Source of the DNA: Haematococcus lacustris | Lineage: Eukaryota > Chlorophyta > Chlorophyceae > Chlamydomonadales > Haematococcaceae | Direction of reading: 5' to 3' | Assembly (NCBI GenBank): GCA_030144725.1 | Contig: JASKMD010000006.1 | Span: 1,636,586-1,700,585, forward strand | Length of the DNA stretch: 64,000 nucleotides | Shown here: positions 31,801-43,274 of the stretch, in pieces | How positions within the stretch are numbered: the stretch's first letter is position 1 | Layout: the number at the start of each line of letters is the position of its first letter | Translations under genes and position numbers: made by a program | The notes under the pieces: generated by a model | Database searches by the model: none | Seen by the model: only the letters and a program-made list of their open reading frames with translations | What the model was told of the DNA's origin: nothing

Positions 31801-34800
31801 GAAAAGGGTAGCAGAGATACGAGAAGAGCCAAAGGCCAGGCTTTGCGTGCACACCACAACACCCACAGAAGCTAAGAGGCTCAGCGGCAAGGCTAGGCCT
31901 TAAGAGAGGCTGAGTCATGGCATGTTGTGTCTGCGTATCTGTGTGTTGCAGCACCGCTGACAGCCATGTAATGGTAATGCTGACGATGGTGGTTGTGGTT
32001 ATGGTGGTCATGATGATGGTGGTGGTGGTGATGTTGTTGGTGGTGATGGTGATGGTAATGATGGCAAAAGTGACGATATCAATGATCTTAGAGCCAAGCA
32101 TGCAAAGCCATGCACTGTTCATGATTAACTAAATGCAGCACATCGTCACCACTCACGTCACGCACATACCTGTGCACCATCTGCCATTGGGCTGGTTAGT
32201 TTCACTTCCTCATGTTGAGAGGGCACCACTTGTCCTGTTCTACGCAGAGTCATGCTTTGCCGCATGGGGGTGGGCCTGGCAGCTGGAAGCGGGAAGTTTG
32301 TAACCAGTCCACTAATAGGCGTCTGCACAGCAGCATGGCAGCGGTACGCAATGGGGTGCAAACCCTAGTGGGCCAAGCAACATGGTGAGCAAACCCTAAC
32401 AGTGGTGCTGCAGCCCTGGCTTTGTGCAACCGGTCACATTGATTGGGCAGGCTGGCTCTACCCAGTCTATCGCTCCATGTATCATGATGTCATGGTATGA
32501 TCTCACCTCTGGAAAAGAGATCGCAACAGGCCTGGTGAGGTTTAATGACGGCCTTGGGCTGCGTGAAGGATCCTCCTGCACGGTCTGTGAAAACGGCAGC
32601 CGCATGTTGCTGAAAGACTTTGTTGCAGTGGCCATCCTCCGTAGCCGACCGAAGCTCTTCTGTCGCCCACCGCCAATTTCATTGCCTCTGTTGACAAAAG
32701 AACCATCACTCGAGAGGATGTTGTTGCACAACGATCCAGCTGTGCTGGAAGCCCGTGGCGCCGGAGCAATGCACAGGGGCTGGCCAGGGCTGCCTTGGGC
32801 CAGCAGCTCGACAGGCCACTGGCTGCACTGCAGCAACGCATCCTGCATGGCAAGGCAAAGGAAGCAGCGTGGAGCACAGGCCATCACACGGCAGCACTGC
32901 ACAGCATGAGGCACCTGGTGCTGGCCTCCAGGCTCACCCAGACCCCACCTGCAGCTGGGTAGCGAAGGTGACGGCTGCCTCTGGCGTGTGGAAGCACAGC
33001 AGGAAGCTGCACGCATGGCACGCACCCAGGCAGCAGTGGGGACAGGGTGAGTGGAGCTGGCATCAGGCTGACAGTGGCTGCTGCAGACCTCACCTGTCGC
33101 CCTCAGTGGCCCACTCATAGCCCAAGTTGACCACAGTCAGGCGCCTGGTCTGAAGGGTGGAGAGCAAGGACACAAAGTAAGCTGTGCGCTGTAAGGTAAC
33201 ACTGGAAGCACATCCGCAGCAGCTCCTGCTGAGGTCTCCGCTGCAAGTCTCATCTGTCGGGGGCTAGCCAGCAGCTAAGGTTAGGGTTAGGGTTGACAGG
33301 GCTAGACAGGGCTAGACAGGGTTGCGCACCACAACACGCACAGAAGCGACAAGGCTGGGCCTTAAGAGAGTGTCAAGTCAACATAAGTGTGGCCAGGGTA
33401 GAAGGTTGATACAGCAGGTGGAGTCAAGGTGGCCGGCGCAATAGGTGCTGCAATAATCGTAGCTGCTGCCAGCACTGGTGGCACCTGCATCGTCTGGCGA
33501 CTCACCAGCTCATCATGCAGCTTCATGCTGGCCTCCATCACGCCAGCAGGCAGCAGCTCCTGCACAGCGTCAGTGGTACCAGCATTGAGATGTCCCAGCC
33601 ATCCCTCCTCATCGTGCAGTAAGTGGCTTAATCGGAATTGGGTGACTTCTACAATCGAGGTTTCCCAAATACGACACCACAACAATTCGAAGGACAAAAG
33701 TGAAGAAGGGACTGGTTCTCCACCAGCCAGCATATGTGGCTCGTCCATGCCATGCCATGCAGGCACTCTGTGGCAGGCTGGCAGCAGGCTGACACCTAGG
33801 GGCTGAGGAGGGGGCCAGGGTGCCAGCAGGGGCCGGAGGGGGAGCAGGAGGTGGCTGACTGTGGCCAAGCGGCAGTGAGTCCCGACCAGGTGTGACACGC
33901 AAGGAAGACCACTGCTGGTCATGGCTGACTCAGCTGACTCGCCCAATGCACATAGCTGATTAGCTGGCCCACCCCATGCTGCAGCCTCACCCAGAGCTTG
34001 CTGGAGCCCTGCACATCCGTGATGACCAGGGTGGCCTTGTCACCAGCAGCAGGCGGCAGCACATGGCCCATCAGGGAACGGGGCAGCTTGGCATGACGGC
34101 GTAGGTGGGTGATGATGACAAGCAGCAGCACCATCACCACGAGGCACACCCCTACTGGCACAGCAATGGCGGTGGCCAGCAGGGGTGTGCTTAACGCTGG
34201 TCCGCCTGCAGCACAGGTATAACATTACAGTAGGCCAGACAGCTCACAGATGACAGCTGAGCTCACAGCACCTAGATGACCACCCACACAATCCAAGAGG
34301 TGCTGTTGGTCATCCTCCTCCAAACTGTCCCACCTGCCAGTGGTGGTGATGGGCTGGGAGGTGTTGGTGGAGGCGGCAGGCCGGGTGGCGCAAAGCCAGT
34401 GGTGCCCCACAGCTGCTCCCTGAAGGCTGCTGCACCCAGGGTCTCCCTCACTGCCCTCAGGCCGGCAGTCATGGAGGTCATTGCGGCAGCAAAGTCAGCT
34501 GGGCTGCCGGCACTGCGAGGAACCTGCACCACAGGACAGCATTCAGCCAGGCACTCAGTGGCTCTTTCATCAAGTGAGGGTGATCAAACCTGGGTCAGCA
34601 AGAGCCAGGCAGAGCTTCTGTTGTGCCCTGTGGGCTGAGTGTGGGTAGGTAGGGTTAGGGTAGAGTTTGCCATGCACCTCACCAGGGGGTTGCTGCAGCC
34701 GATCAGGGCCAGCAGGGCACTCTGGGTGTAGGACAGGGGCTTCAGATCATCTGTGGGGTCAAGGGGTCAGGCCATGGTCAACTTGGCACATGGGTGCAGA

Positions 34801-37800
34801 CACATGGCAGTGCCTGCTTGCACGGCCTGTCCACTGCCTGTTTGCCTGCACCTGCCACTCTGAAGTCCATGGCCGTGTAAGGCAGAGCCAGGATGGAGCT
34901 CAGGGCGTGGGCATATGACTGCACAGTCAGCGGAGGCACCATCCTTGAATGTATCAGGTTGGGTTGAAATGAGCTAGATAGATGTGCCAGGACCCGTTGC
35001 TTATCAGCTACAGGTGCATGGTACCTCAAGCTGCTACTGCTGGGCATCTAGTTCATCAATAACACGCTGCTTGATGATCGTGTGCAATGTCAATGCACCC
35101 ACTCAACATGGCAGGGAACCTCATTCACTCCTACTAACACGATTTGCAGCACCAGGATCAGGCACATGCTTTGACTTGAAGACCTCACACTCAAGTGAGC
35201 CACGCAAAGTGCTTCACCTGCACATCGGCGTAGTTGTACCCCATCCCTTTCCAGGCGGCAGCCCCCGGCTCAGCCAGTGGGTCGCCTGGCTTGTACACCA
35301 GCAGGGCTGCGGTCATGACAGTTCACAGTAAGGCAGCTAGGACAGATGTGGCTACCAGTGCAGTGTGATGGAGGCGGCTTGTCATGGTATGTGGGCTGCT
35401 GGGAGTGGTTGGCCGGGGCTGTTGTCAGAGGTGGTGTAGTCGGTGGTGTAGTCAGTGGTGCAGTCACACAACAACTTTACACAGGTATAGGCCTGAGGTG
35501 TAGTCAGTGCTGGTGTCAGAACACACAGCAGTGTCCCAGCTGCCTCAGGCTCAAGTCACCTGAAGCCCTGAAGGGCGCATCCAGGGAGTAAGGGGTGCGA
35601 AGGTACGACTGCGGACAGAAGGCAGCCCTTACCCAACCACTTCCATTTACTCATATACAGGTTGGAAGCTGTGCAGGGTATGCATTAGCGTGTGGGTGCT
35701 GTGGCAGCCGTCCATTGTGTAGGCAGCCAAGGGTGCAGGGAGGGAGAGGGGTGCCAGGCCTTGTGCTGGCCCACTCACCTGGGTGACATTAGGGCTGCCT
35801 GCATGGCAAGCATGCAGCACCACAGGGAGAGGCACGAGCAGTGTGAGGAGTGTGAGGTCATCCTGGCAGTACTTCAGAAGCGACATCACCGCATGTACAG
35901 CAAGCACGTGTCATTAGCCAGTGTCATGCTGTCATTAACCAGCGCTGCAATGTCAAGTACATGGCGCAATGACTTGAATGCAGCGCCAAGCAGAAAATGA
36001 AGTGGAAGGGCAGCGCCAAGCAAAGGCAGGACCTGCCAAAAAGTTATTGTTGCTCACCCATGAATGCAATGAAGTCATACACTGCCTTGTGCAGCTGCTG
36101 TGGCACTTGGTGTGTCAAGCCGATGAGCTGAGCCGCCTTGTAGCGGGAGGGTGCCAGGTTCACAAGCTGCCCACCCAGCCTACAACAGTCAGGCAAGCAG
36201 CCAACCTTCTCACTGATGACGCAGACCTTGCCAAACCAGCATCAGTGATGCAATGAAAGACTGGTCGGCCCTTAACCCAGATCCATCCCTTGCAAAGTTG
36301 CCTGCTCTGCTCACATGGTGGCTCGCTGGCTGTTGCACAGCTGGGCAGTGCAGGGCACCAGCTGCATCGTGCTGCGGTCCAACACCTCGGTGCTGGCGGG
36401 CAGGGGAGACATGGTCAGCTGCCTGCAGCCAGTTGACAGGGCAGCCCAGAGCCTGTAACTGACTCAAGTCAAGCCAGCATAGCCAGCCATGGCTAAAAGA
36501 GAGCTTGTGCATGCTGGCTTCAATGCGTGCTGTGCATAGCTTGTGCATGCTGTGCTGAGCTTGTGAATGTGGCTTCAAGAGCAGCTGCTCAAACTCAAGG
36601 ACCCCTGCAATGCTGCCCATCAGGCCGCCGGTTCCACAAGTGCATTGCTTGCGACCTCATCAGCTGACAGGTCCTCGCTAAGGCCCGCTCCTTGCATGTG
36701 TGGTGTACGCGAGCCTATGTGGGTGCTGTAGCACATGAGTTGCTGCCAGTCTTCTTACTCAGTTCAGTCGGTCATTTACTGCCTGTCAGTTGCCATGGCA
36801 GTATGCCCCTCACAGCCAGGGTGCAAGTGCCCACTCCTACCCCATGAGGTTTCTGTTGTAATACATGATGTGCAGGGACTTGAACACGCTGGAGTCCGCC
36901 AGGGCTATGGCGCACTCCCCCATGTCAATGGTGATGGCCGAGTCAAAGGAGCGCATGAAGGGTGACAGCTCCCACATGATGCGCAGCACCTGCAGGCACA
37001 GACTGGCCTAGTGAGCACAAGCACATAGCCAGGGCTGGCAGCAGCTGTGAAACTGCTGGCTGTCGCTGTATGAGCCCAGGGCATGCCTGCCCTCAAAGCC
37101 ATGCCATGCCTTGATGCCATGCCCAGCCTGATTCCCGTGACAAATCCCAGGCTTACAAAATACTAGAAACACATTGCAAGGTTGTGTTGATGCAGAGCTG
37201 CTTGCCTCACTCCACCTTGAGCATGGCTGTGTTGTTGGTCAGGGGCTCCAGGGTCAGTGGGTCATACAGCCAGCCCTGCGTCACGTCGCCTGTCTGCATG
37301 ATGCTGGCCATCACCGCGTACATCACCACACTGCTGTCAGTGGCCACCGGTATGCACAGCGCATGGCGGGGCCTGCCCGTCACTGGGTCGCTGGCCGTGG
37401 CGTTGACCTGGCGCATCACCGCCGCCAGCTCCTGCCAGGTGTCAGGGTAGAAGGACAGCCGACCAGCCTCGCTCAGCACTGGCCGGCTGATGTTGTAAAC
37501 TGAGGTGAGGAGAGGCCAGTTCACGTACATGATGAAAACTGATTCAACAAGGGGGATGCCCACCACCTGTCAGATGCAAACATAGAGAGCAGCTCTGGCT
37601 GGAAGTGGCTATGGCTATGGCATAACAAATGACTCTGCATGTGGCCGCATGCCATGCCTACTCAGATCTCCTGCTGCTGGTGCTAGCCTGTGTGCGCTGA
37701 TGCGTGATGTCATGGCCATGAGCTGAGCTACCTGCTTCCCAAAGTTACTGCCGCGGGCGGTGCTGTAAGGAGGCATGTCGCTCCAGGCAGCCACCTGTAC

Positions 37801-38769
37801 AGCCCAGGACCATAGCATGTGCTGCAGGCTATGACCGGTTGCATACCCCTTGACATACACCTTGCGACAGCTAAGGTGTTTGCTAGCAACTGCTGACGCT
37901 TGATGGGACTTTGTACAGAGCCGACCTCATCAGGCCAACATGGCGCAGGCCCCTCCAGGCAGGTGCTAGCCCCTGTCCTACTGCTCTCAAGGGGAGGCTG
38001 TGCCCACCTGGTTCTCATCGTTGTCAATGGACGGCTGCAGGTCTGTCAGAGCTCCAGAAGCAGCAAGGCTGCCAAGCATGCTCGAGGGAAACAAGCATGC
38101 ATCGTATGTGGAAGAGTTGTTTGGTGTGCCAGCCACCTGACGCAATGTCAAAAAGAAGCAATGCACAAGATTGCATCATGCAGCATATGGGTGTCCATGT
38201 AGGGTGACTCAAATCTTACCTTGGGTCCCGAGACAAGAGAATGGAGGTCGTTGTATGCCATTCCCAACACAGTCACAGGTATCTTGCTTTTAGCCACAAA
38301 AGGTTCAAGAACCACGGTGGTTGCTGCTTCCAAACCACTGAGCACCAACAAGCGCAGGGGCTGCATCAGGCACCAGGAGTAGGATCTAACCATTGGATCA
38401 GCCATGCACCAACAATGACTCCCCAGACTTGCCAGACACATACCCTGAGAGGGGCTGCAGCAGTGTTGAAGCAACTGGCAAACAAGCTGTTCGTGCTGTT
38501 ACGCAGGAAACTCTCAAAGTCGCCGGCGTCGTGACGCCTGCAGAGCAATCGAGCAATGGACACTTCAACACCCCGCCAATGCACCTTGGACATCACCTTG
38601 CAGCGAACCTTGAAGCCACTGACGCCACGAACTCTGCTGTGTCTCCGAAGCAGTTCAGGCCCGCCGTAGCGTTCTGGCATGTATCTCCGGCAGAGACCTC
38701 GCCAAGGAATCTGCCGCTGAGCATGTCTAGTACTGTCAGCAATGCCAGACATTTCCAGTAGCTCCGCAT
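28842..38769 (-). CDS. Receptor-type nucleotide cyclase: SBP-like ectodomain, one TM, two class III cyclase domains (gene 2)
   Basis: Thirty exons, all in phase, 1,527 residues: 38597-38769, 38444-38537, 38220-38360, 38008-38136, 37732-37794, 37216-37566, 36841-36989, 36315-36452, 36058-36179, 35779-35798, 35560-35608, 35218-35306, 34852-34918, 34683-34750, 34334-34523, 33991-34205, 33506-33559, 33094-33149, 32949-33006, 32507-32842, 32170-32322, 31687-31770, 31502-31597, 31308-31415, 31166-31195, 30923-31086, 30590-30710, 29859-30353, 29599-29718, 28842-29492. A signal peptide (WKCLALLTVLDML) leads into a solute-binding-protein-like ectodomain. One membrane helix follows near residues 625-650 (GVCLVVMVLLLVIITH). 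CHD1 has both metal Asp (VITDVQGS, TEGDSF) but YGGAALVLAK where Asn/Arg are expected. CHD2 has MSVAG in place of the first Asp but keeps Asn/Arg (LNRAARI). It should make cAMP or cGMP in the cytosol; the nucleotide cannot be told from the sequence. Confidence 0.87.
30711..30922 (-). other. GC-AG intron of cyclase gene 2
   Basis: The exon 30923-31086 (end of CHD1 and linker) is followed on the minus strand by GCAAGG, not GT. Using it as a GC donor gives phase 2, exactly what the next exon (acceptor before 30710) requires. No GT donor nearby gave the right phase. Confidence 0.65.
31930..32080 (+). repeat. Degenerate GGT/GAT repeat in a gene 2 intron
   Basis: Purine-biased TGGTGG/TGATGG low-complexity run within the intron 31771-32169. 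Confidence 0.8.
33273..33296 (+). repeat. Short interstitial telomere-like (TTAGGG) tract
   Basis: TAAGGTTAGGGTTAGGGTTG inside the gene 2 intron 33150-33505, followed by copies of GGGCTAGACA. Confidence 0.7.
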
Positions 38770-39578
38770 TGCGCGAGATTAAGTTGGGTCAGAGACTTGA
38801 CTGTCAACATTGAAGCTGCGATTAACGCAGTCACTGGCACTTCCCATACAAAAGTTGGCCGGACTGGCTGACCGGGACAGCACACATCCGCATTTCCCAA
38901 TGATCATGGGGGTAATTCGTGCTCAATACCGCGATTGCTATGCATCGCACATGCTTTGCAGGTATGCTGCTCGTACACGGTCAGAGCACTGGCACCGCAC
39001 ACTCCTCCACACTGCACAAAATGGCGATGGTTGCTCAAAGACAGATGACGTTGCTGACACTGATGACGTTGCTGTTGCCAAGGTTTAGCAAGAGTCTAGG
39101 AGGCTGCCACAGTCTAGGGCACTGTGACGAGGGTGAGCCAATCCCCACTTGCACCTGTGTCACACATGCCTTCCTTAGAGTGAAGGGAGTTCCTTTACTG
39201 CGCCAAATCACTCGTAAGTTAATGCATCGATAGTGTCACGTGACTCAGACCTGAGGGTACCAATCGTTTCGTTAGATGGCTCCCATTTGTCATTGTTTCT
39301 TGACTAAAGTGGCCTATAACTTACCCAGACTCCTCACATCCGTCAAAACTGTCAAACCTTGTTGAGAGTAGGTGGACTTGCAGGTTGCTCTGAGGTTCGA
39401 GGTTGCTTTGCAGCAACACTGCGATGAGCCTAGCAGATTTAGTTAGAGATAGTGCAGGAGGGGCTTCATGGTCCTCGTCCTAGCTGGTCTGAACCCGCTT
39501 CGCGGCCACCATGCATCACTCTCGCCCTCGAGCTCGAGCCGTCCCATCAAGCTCTTCAATCGCCCTGCTACTCGCGAC
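38770..39578. other. Divergent intergenic region
   Basis: Lies between the minus-strand cyclase gene 2 and the plus-strand secreted-protein gene, so it must hold both promoters. I see no clear TATA element and no other gene. Confidence 0.4.
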
Positions 39579-40956
39579 ATGGCAAGCAGACTGCGCGCTT
39601 CGCTGGGCCTCACCTTCCTGTGTCTGGTGGTCTGCTTGGGGGACGTCACGAGTGCCGCAAGTAGGTAACCGTAGCTGCTAGATATCAGGCAAGCTAGCCA
39701 AGTTGCCCAGCCTCATTGCCGCCGTAGCTGCCGGTTCGCTGATCGCACCGAAAGCAACCGGCCGCGGGAGGTTACTTTGAAACACGTCGTTGCACAGTGT
39801 GGCGCAGTCCGCAGTTCCTGTTTTTTTACACACTGATTGTGTGCATCGCAAGGTCACTAGCGGTTGGTCGCGCACATACGACTGCGCAACGTGCGTGTCC
39901 CGCACGCTAGATAACGCGACTTTTACTTCTGTGTTCACCGCGGGTGCAGGAGACGACAAGAGCCAAATCAACCGTCGTATGATGCTGCAAATCATAGCGT
40001 GTCCAATGGCGAGAGTGAACGAGGCCGACCTTGGAGGCCCCGTGATGTACGGTCCGTGCCCGCCCCGCCAGACTTTCCCAGAACTGCCCTATCCATCACC
40101 CTCTTTCCCTCCTCCCCCACCCGCCCCGACCGCTACACCACCCTCGCCACGCACCTGCACAGACGTGCCGTGCTACTGTCCTGACCTGGCGGCCTGCACA
40201 TGCCTACCAACATGCCCTCCAAAGCCACCCACACCCTCCCCATCGCCTGGCCCCTCCCCTAGCCCTTCTCCTGGCCCCTCTCCTAGCCCTTCCCCTGGCC
40301 CCTCACCCTCCCCCAGCCCTTCCCCTGGCCCCTCGCCTGTCCCCCCCAGCCCATCTCCACCCTTGCCCCCTCCCTCTTCCCCCAAGCCCAAGCCCCCTGT
40401 TCCTTGCGTGAAGTACCCAGTGGCGTGCAAATGCGCCAGAGACGCCCTAGACTGCACCTGCCCCACCCTATGCCCACCCCTGCCATCTCCCTCACCCAAG
40501 CCCCCTGTTCCTTGCGTGAAGTACCCAGTGGCGTGCCTATGCGCTAAAGATGCCCCAGACTGCACCTGCCCCACCCTTTGCCCACCCCTGCCGCCTCCGC
40601 CATCGCCCGTCAAGCCCCCACTTCCCTGCTCCGAGGTTGCATGCTTGTGTCTCGCTGGCTCACCCGGCTGCAACTGCCCACCCCCCTGCCCCACACCACC
40701 ACCCCGACCATCACCCCCACCCAAGCCCCCCTCCCCCAGCCCAAAGCCCCAGCCTCCCTCCCCCAGCCCCAGGCCCCAGCCCCCCACTCCCAGCCCAAAG
40801 CCTCAGCCCCCGTTTTCCAGCCCCAAGCCACAGCCTCGCCCGCTGCCCACCCCTCCCAAGCCATCTCCACCCATTGTGTGCACTGCTGGAGGCCCAGATC
40901 GTGAGGGCTGCCCACCACGGCCTTGCCCTCCTGGCCGTGTTTGCCCCCTGGGGTGA
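39579..40956 (+). CDS. Secreted Pro/Ser-rich glycoprotein with repeated Cys module (extensin-like)
   Basis: Two exons, 39579-39660 and 39950-40956, joined in phase, 362 residues. A signal peptide ends at about residue 26 (LGLTFLCLVVCLGDVTSA). After about 50 residues the protein becomes Pro/Ser-rich: PSPSPGPSPSPSPGP arrays, then PPSPSPKPQPP units. Four Cys modules of pattern C-x(4-7)-C-x-C-x(6)-C-x-C-x(3)-C, such as the one in CVKYPVACKCARDALDCTC, punctuate it at about 40157-40680. Ser-Pro arrays of this kind are hydroxylated and glycosylated in algal wall proteins, so an extracellular matrix role is likely. I do not recognise the Cys module as a named domain; it is not a pherophorin domain. 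Confidence 0.8.
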
Positions 40957-41661
40957 GAGCTCGCCTCAAAAGCCTTGAGTTCCCGGCATATACAGCCTCG
41001 AGCTATCCAAATCTTGCAGGCTGGCAGCTTTGGAGCTGGCCAGTTTATTTCCCCTGACCAAGCTGCACCCTTAGCCTTTCAAGCCACAGCCCTCTCTGCC
41101 TGGGTGTCGAGCCTACTTACTCGCTTGGCCACATAGCAGTGCTCATCTCCCAGGCTGCACCCCTGCCCCATGCTTTGGGTGTCCCCCACTTGTGCCGCTC
41201 AAGGCTGAGGTGTTGGCATGTCGTGGGATGTCTGTTCTGCTACCATCAACAGGCTAGCAGTTGGCGCCAAGGAGGATAGGCCAGCCTGCAGCTTTCGCCT
41301 TCCACTGCTAGGCAGTACAGGAACAAGGCGGCATCGGCAGCATCAGGCCTGCCCATTGACATTGACTTGGGATGAGCTTAACACCATCCATCATGACTTT
41401 TTACCAGTAGCTGTTGCTGTGATGCGGTTTTGCTGTGTTGCTGTGTTGCTGTGTTGCTGTGTTTCTGTGATGTAGCTGTTTTGCGTCCCATCGTGCAAAA
41501 AGACGTGCAAACCCTACTCATGCGAGATACGTCAGTCCTGCTGCCACATACTACGAAACGCAATAAAACGCAACAAAAACATCTCTAATAATGGTTCCCC
41601 AACTGTGATCCGATCCATGATCTGTAAACAACGCTAAATGTAGCTGTAGGGTTCCCACCAT
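40957..41661. other. Intergenic before TnpB/Fanzor-like gene
   Basis: No gene. Contains an 8-bp (TGCTGTGT)n tract at about 41421-41468 just before the coding remnant. The N-terminal half of the following gene was looked for here and not found. Confidence 0.45.
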
Positions 41662-43274
41662 GTGTACAACGTATGCGCCTCAGGGTATGCTATGGCTGTA
41701 ACGGCCAGGTGGTTCGACACCACCAAGCTTGGTAACAAGGAGTTTGCATTTGAGAGGACGGTGGACACTGACGGTGTCAGCGTGTGCGTGCACTACACGC
41801 GCCCCCTTCCCCCTCCTCCAGCCCCACCCCCAGCTGCTAGCAGCAGCAGCAGCCGCCCAAGTGCAGCAGCAGCAGCGGCGCATGCAATGGGACTCCCCCA
41901 CATAGGCAAGGGCATAGCGGAGACGCGTGAGTTCCTGTTCGATCCAGACACCCAGATTGGGGAGGGCATCGACCCCGGCGTCACCCAGGCAGTCAGCGCA
42001 GCCTCTGGGGTGTGGGATCCGCAGTCAGGCCAGCTCATGGCAGACCAGCTGCGCCGGTGGAAGCTGACCAGCGGCCTGAACAATGCCCGCCGTGACACTG
42101 AGCGGTGGCTAGCACCGATCAAGCCCCACCTCCAGCACCTGGCAGCAGCAAGCTCAGCCGGCACCTCCCTGGAGGCGAACCTGAAGCACATCACCGTCAC
42201 CCTGGCCACCTGGGATGCGGTGTGGGAGGTGTACCTGGACCCCAAGTGGGCACGGCAGCGGCTGAGGCTGTACGGAGCCCAGGACCGGGCGCTGGAGCAG
42301 TTCTTCAACAAGGTGAGAGTGTGGGAGGGAGGGTAAGGGACTGGGAGGGAGGGAGGGAGAGAGGGTAAGGGACTGAGAGGTAGTGGGACGGGCACGAAAC
42401 GAAAGAGTACTTGGTTGTGCCATGCCTAACCGTGTGCCACCATGTCAGCCAACATGTATGTGCCTCATGTGCATGGCTGCAGTTGGAGGAGGAGATGGAG
42501 GAGGTGTCCATGCAGCGCCATGAGCATGCCAAGCAGTTGGTGGTGTTCTTTGGCGCAGCTGGCATTGGCACTGGGGGTGGGTGGGGTGCTGATGCGGTGC
42601 TGCGAGCCTGCAGCAAGGTGGTGTGCAGGCCCAGGGGCGCAGGCCAGCGGCGAGGCAGGGTGGTGCTTGTGGATGAGCACCGCACCACCCGGGTCAGCTC
42701 AGCAGTGAATGGCCAGCAGCCCTGTGAGGAGGAGCTGAACAAACTCAGTGCCACAAGGCCTCCAGGCTGGAAGCCCCCAGCAGGGCAGGTGGAACACCGC
42801 CTGGTGCGCCCAGCCTGGAGCTAGGAGCGTCACCAGCCAGTGCGGGGCCTGATGTGGTGCCCTGCAGTGGCCCCCCGCAAGCCCCCACAGGCCCCACGCG
42901 GCAGCCAGGCAGCCACACCGGCAGCAGCCTCAGAGCCTGGGCCCAGCACTCCCCCTCCAGCCAAGCGCAGCAAGCGCACCGAGGCTGAGCCGGCAGCTGA
43001 GCCCACCAAGGGCAAGGGCAAGGCCCAAGGCAAGGCTGCCAAGGCCAAGCCAGCTCCACAGCCAGGCAGGTGGCTGGACAGGGACTGCAATGCAGCTCTG
43101 AACATGCAGCGCATTGGGGAGAGCAGGTGGCGGCCGCTGGAGCTGTGCTACTGGCCAGACCAGGGAGCTCTGCCAGCCAAGGGCAAGGAGTACCCTGGCC
43201 TGGGCTACAAGCGGCTGCGAGATAAGCCACCCAAGGCCCAGCAGCAGCAGCAGCAGCCTGCTGAGGCACAGTAG
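41662..43274 (+). pseudogene. TnpB/Fanzor-like RuvC nuclease, 5'-incomplete, one nonsense codon
   Basis: Two exons, 41662-42312 and 42483-43274, in phase, about 480 residues if the TAG at 42822-42824 is ignored. Motifs in the order of the split RuvC domain of TnpB and its eukaryotic homologues (Fanzor): RuvC-I EGIDPGVTQAV (Asp codon near 41971); a Glu in VLVDEHRTT (near 42675) beside the RTT/S of the zinc-ribbon region; and RuvC-III WLDRDCNAALNM (near 43077). Between them are a Cys in QPCEEEL and one in LMWCP; other zinc-ribbon Cys are not evident. A basic stretch (PPAKRSKRTE, KGKGKAQGKAAKAK) may be a nuclear signal. The stop sits where AGC-CAG-GAG would read through, so one C-to-T change explains it, and the frame continues 150 codons beyond. 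The N-terminal wedge/REC part is missing. Family assignment is by motif only. Confidence 0.65.

Noticed and set aside
40173..40787. Gly-rich antisense protein over the SP-repeat gene
   Set aside because: Complement of the Ser-Pro coding repeats. The plus-strand gene has a signal peptide and an in-phase intron.
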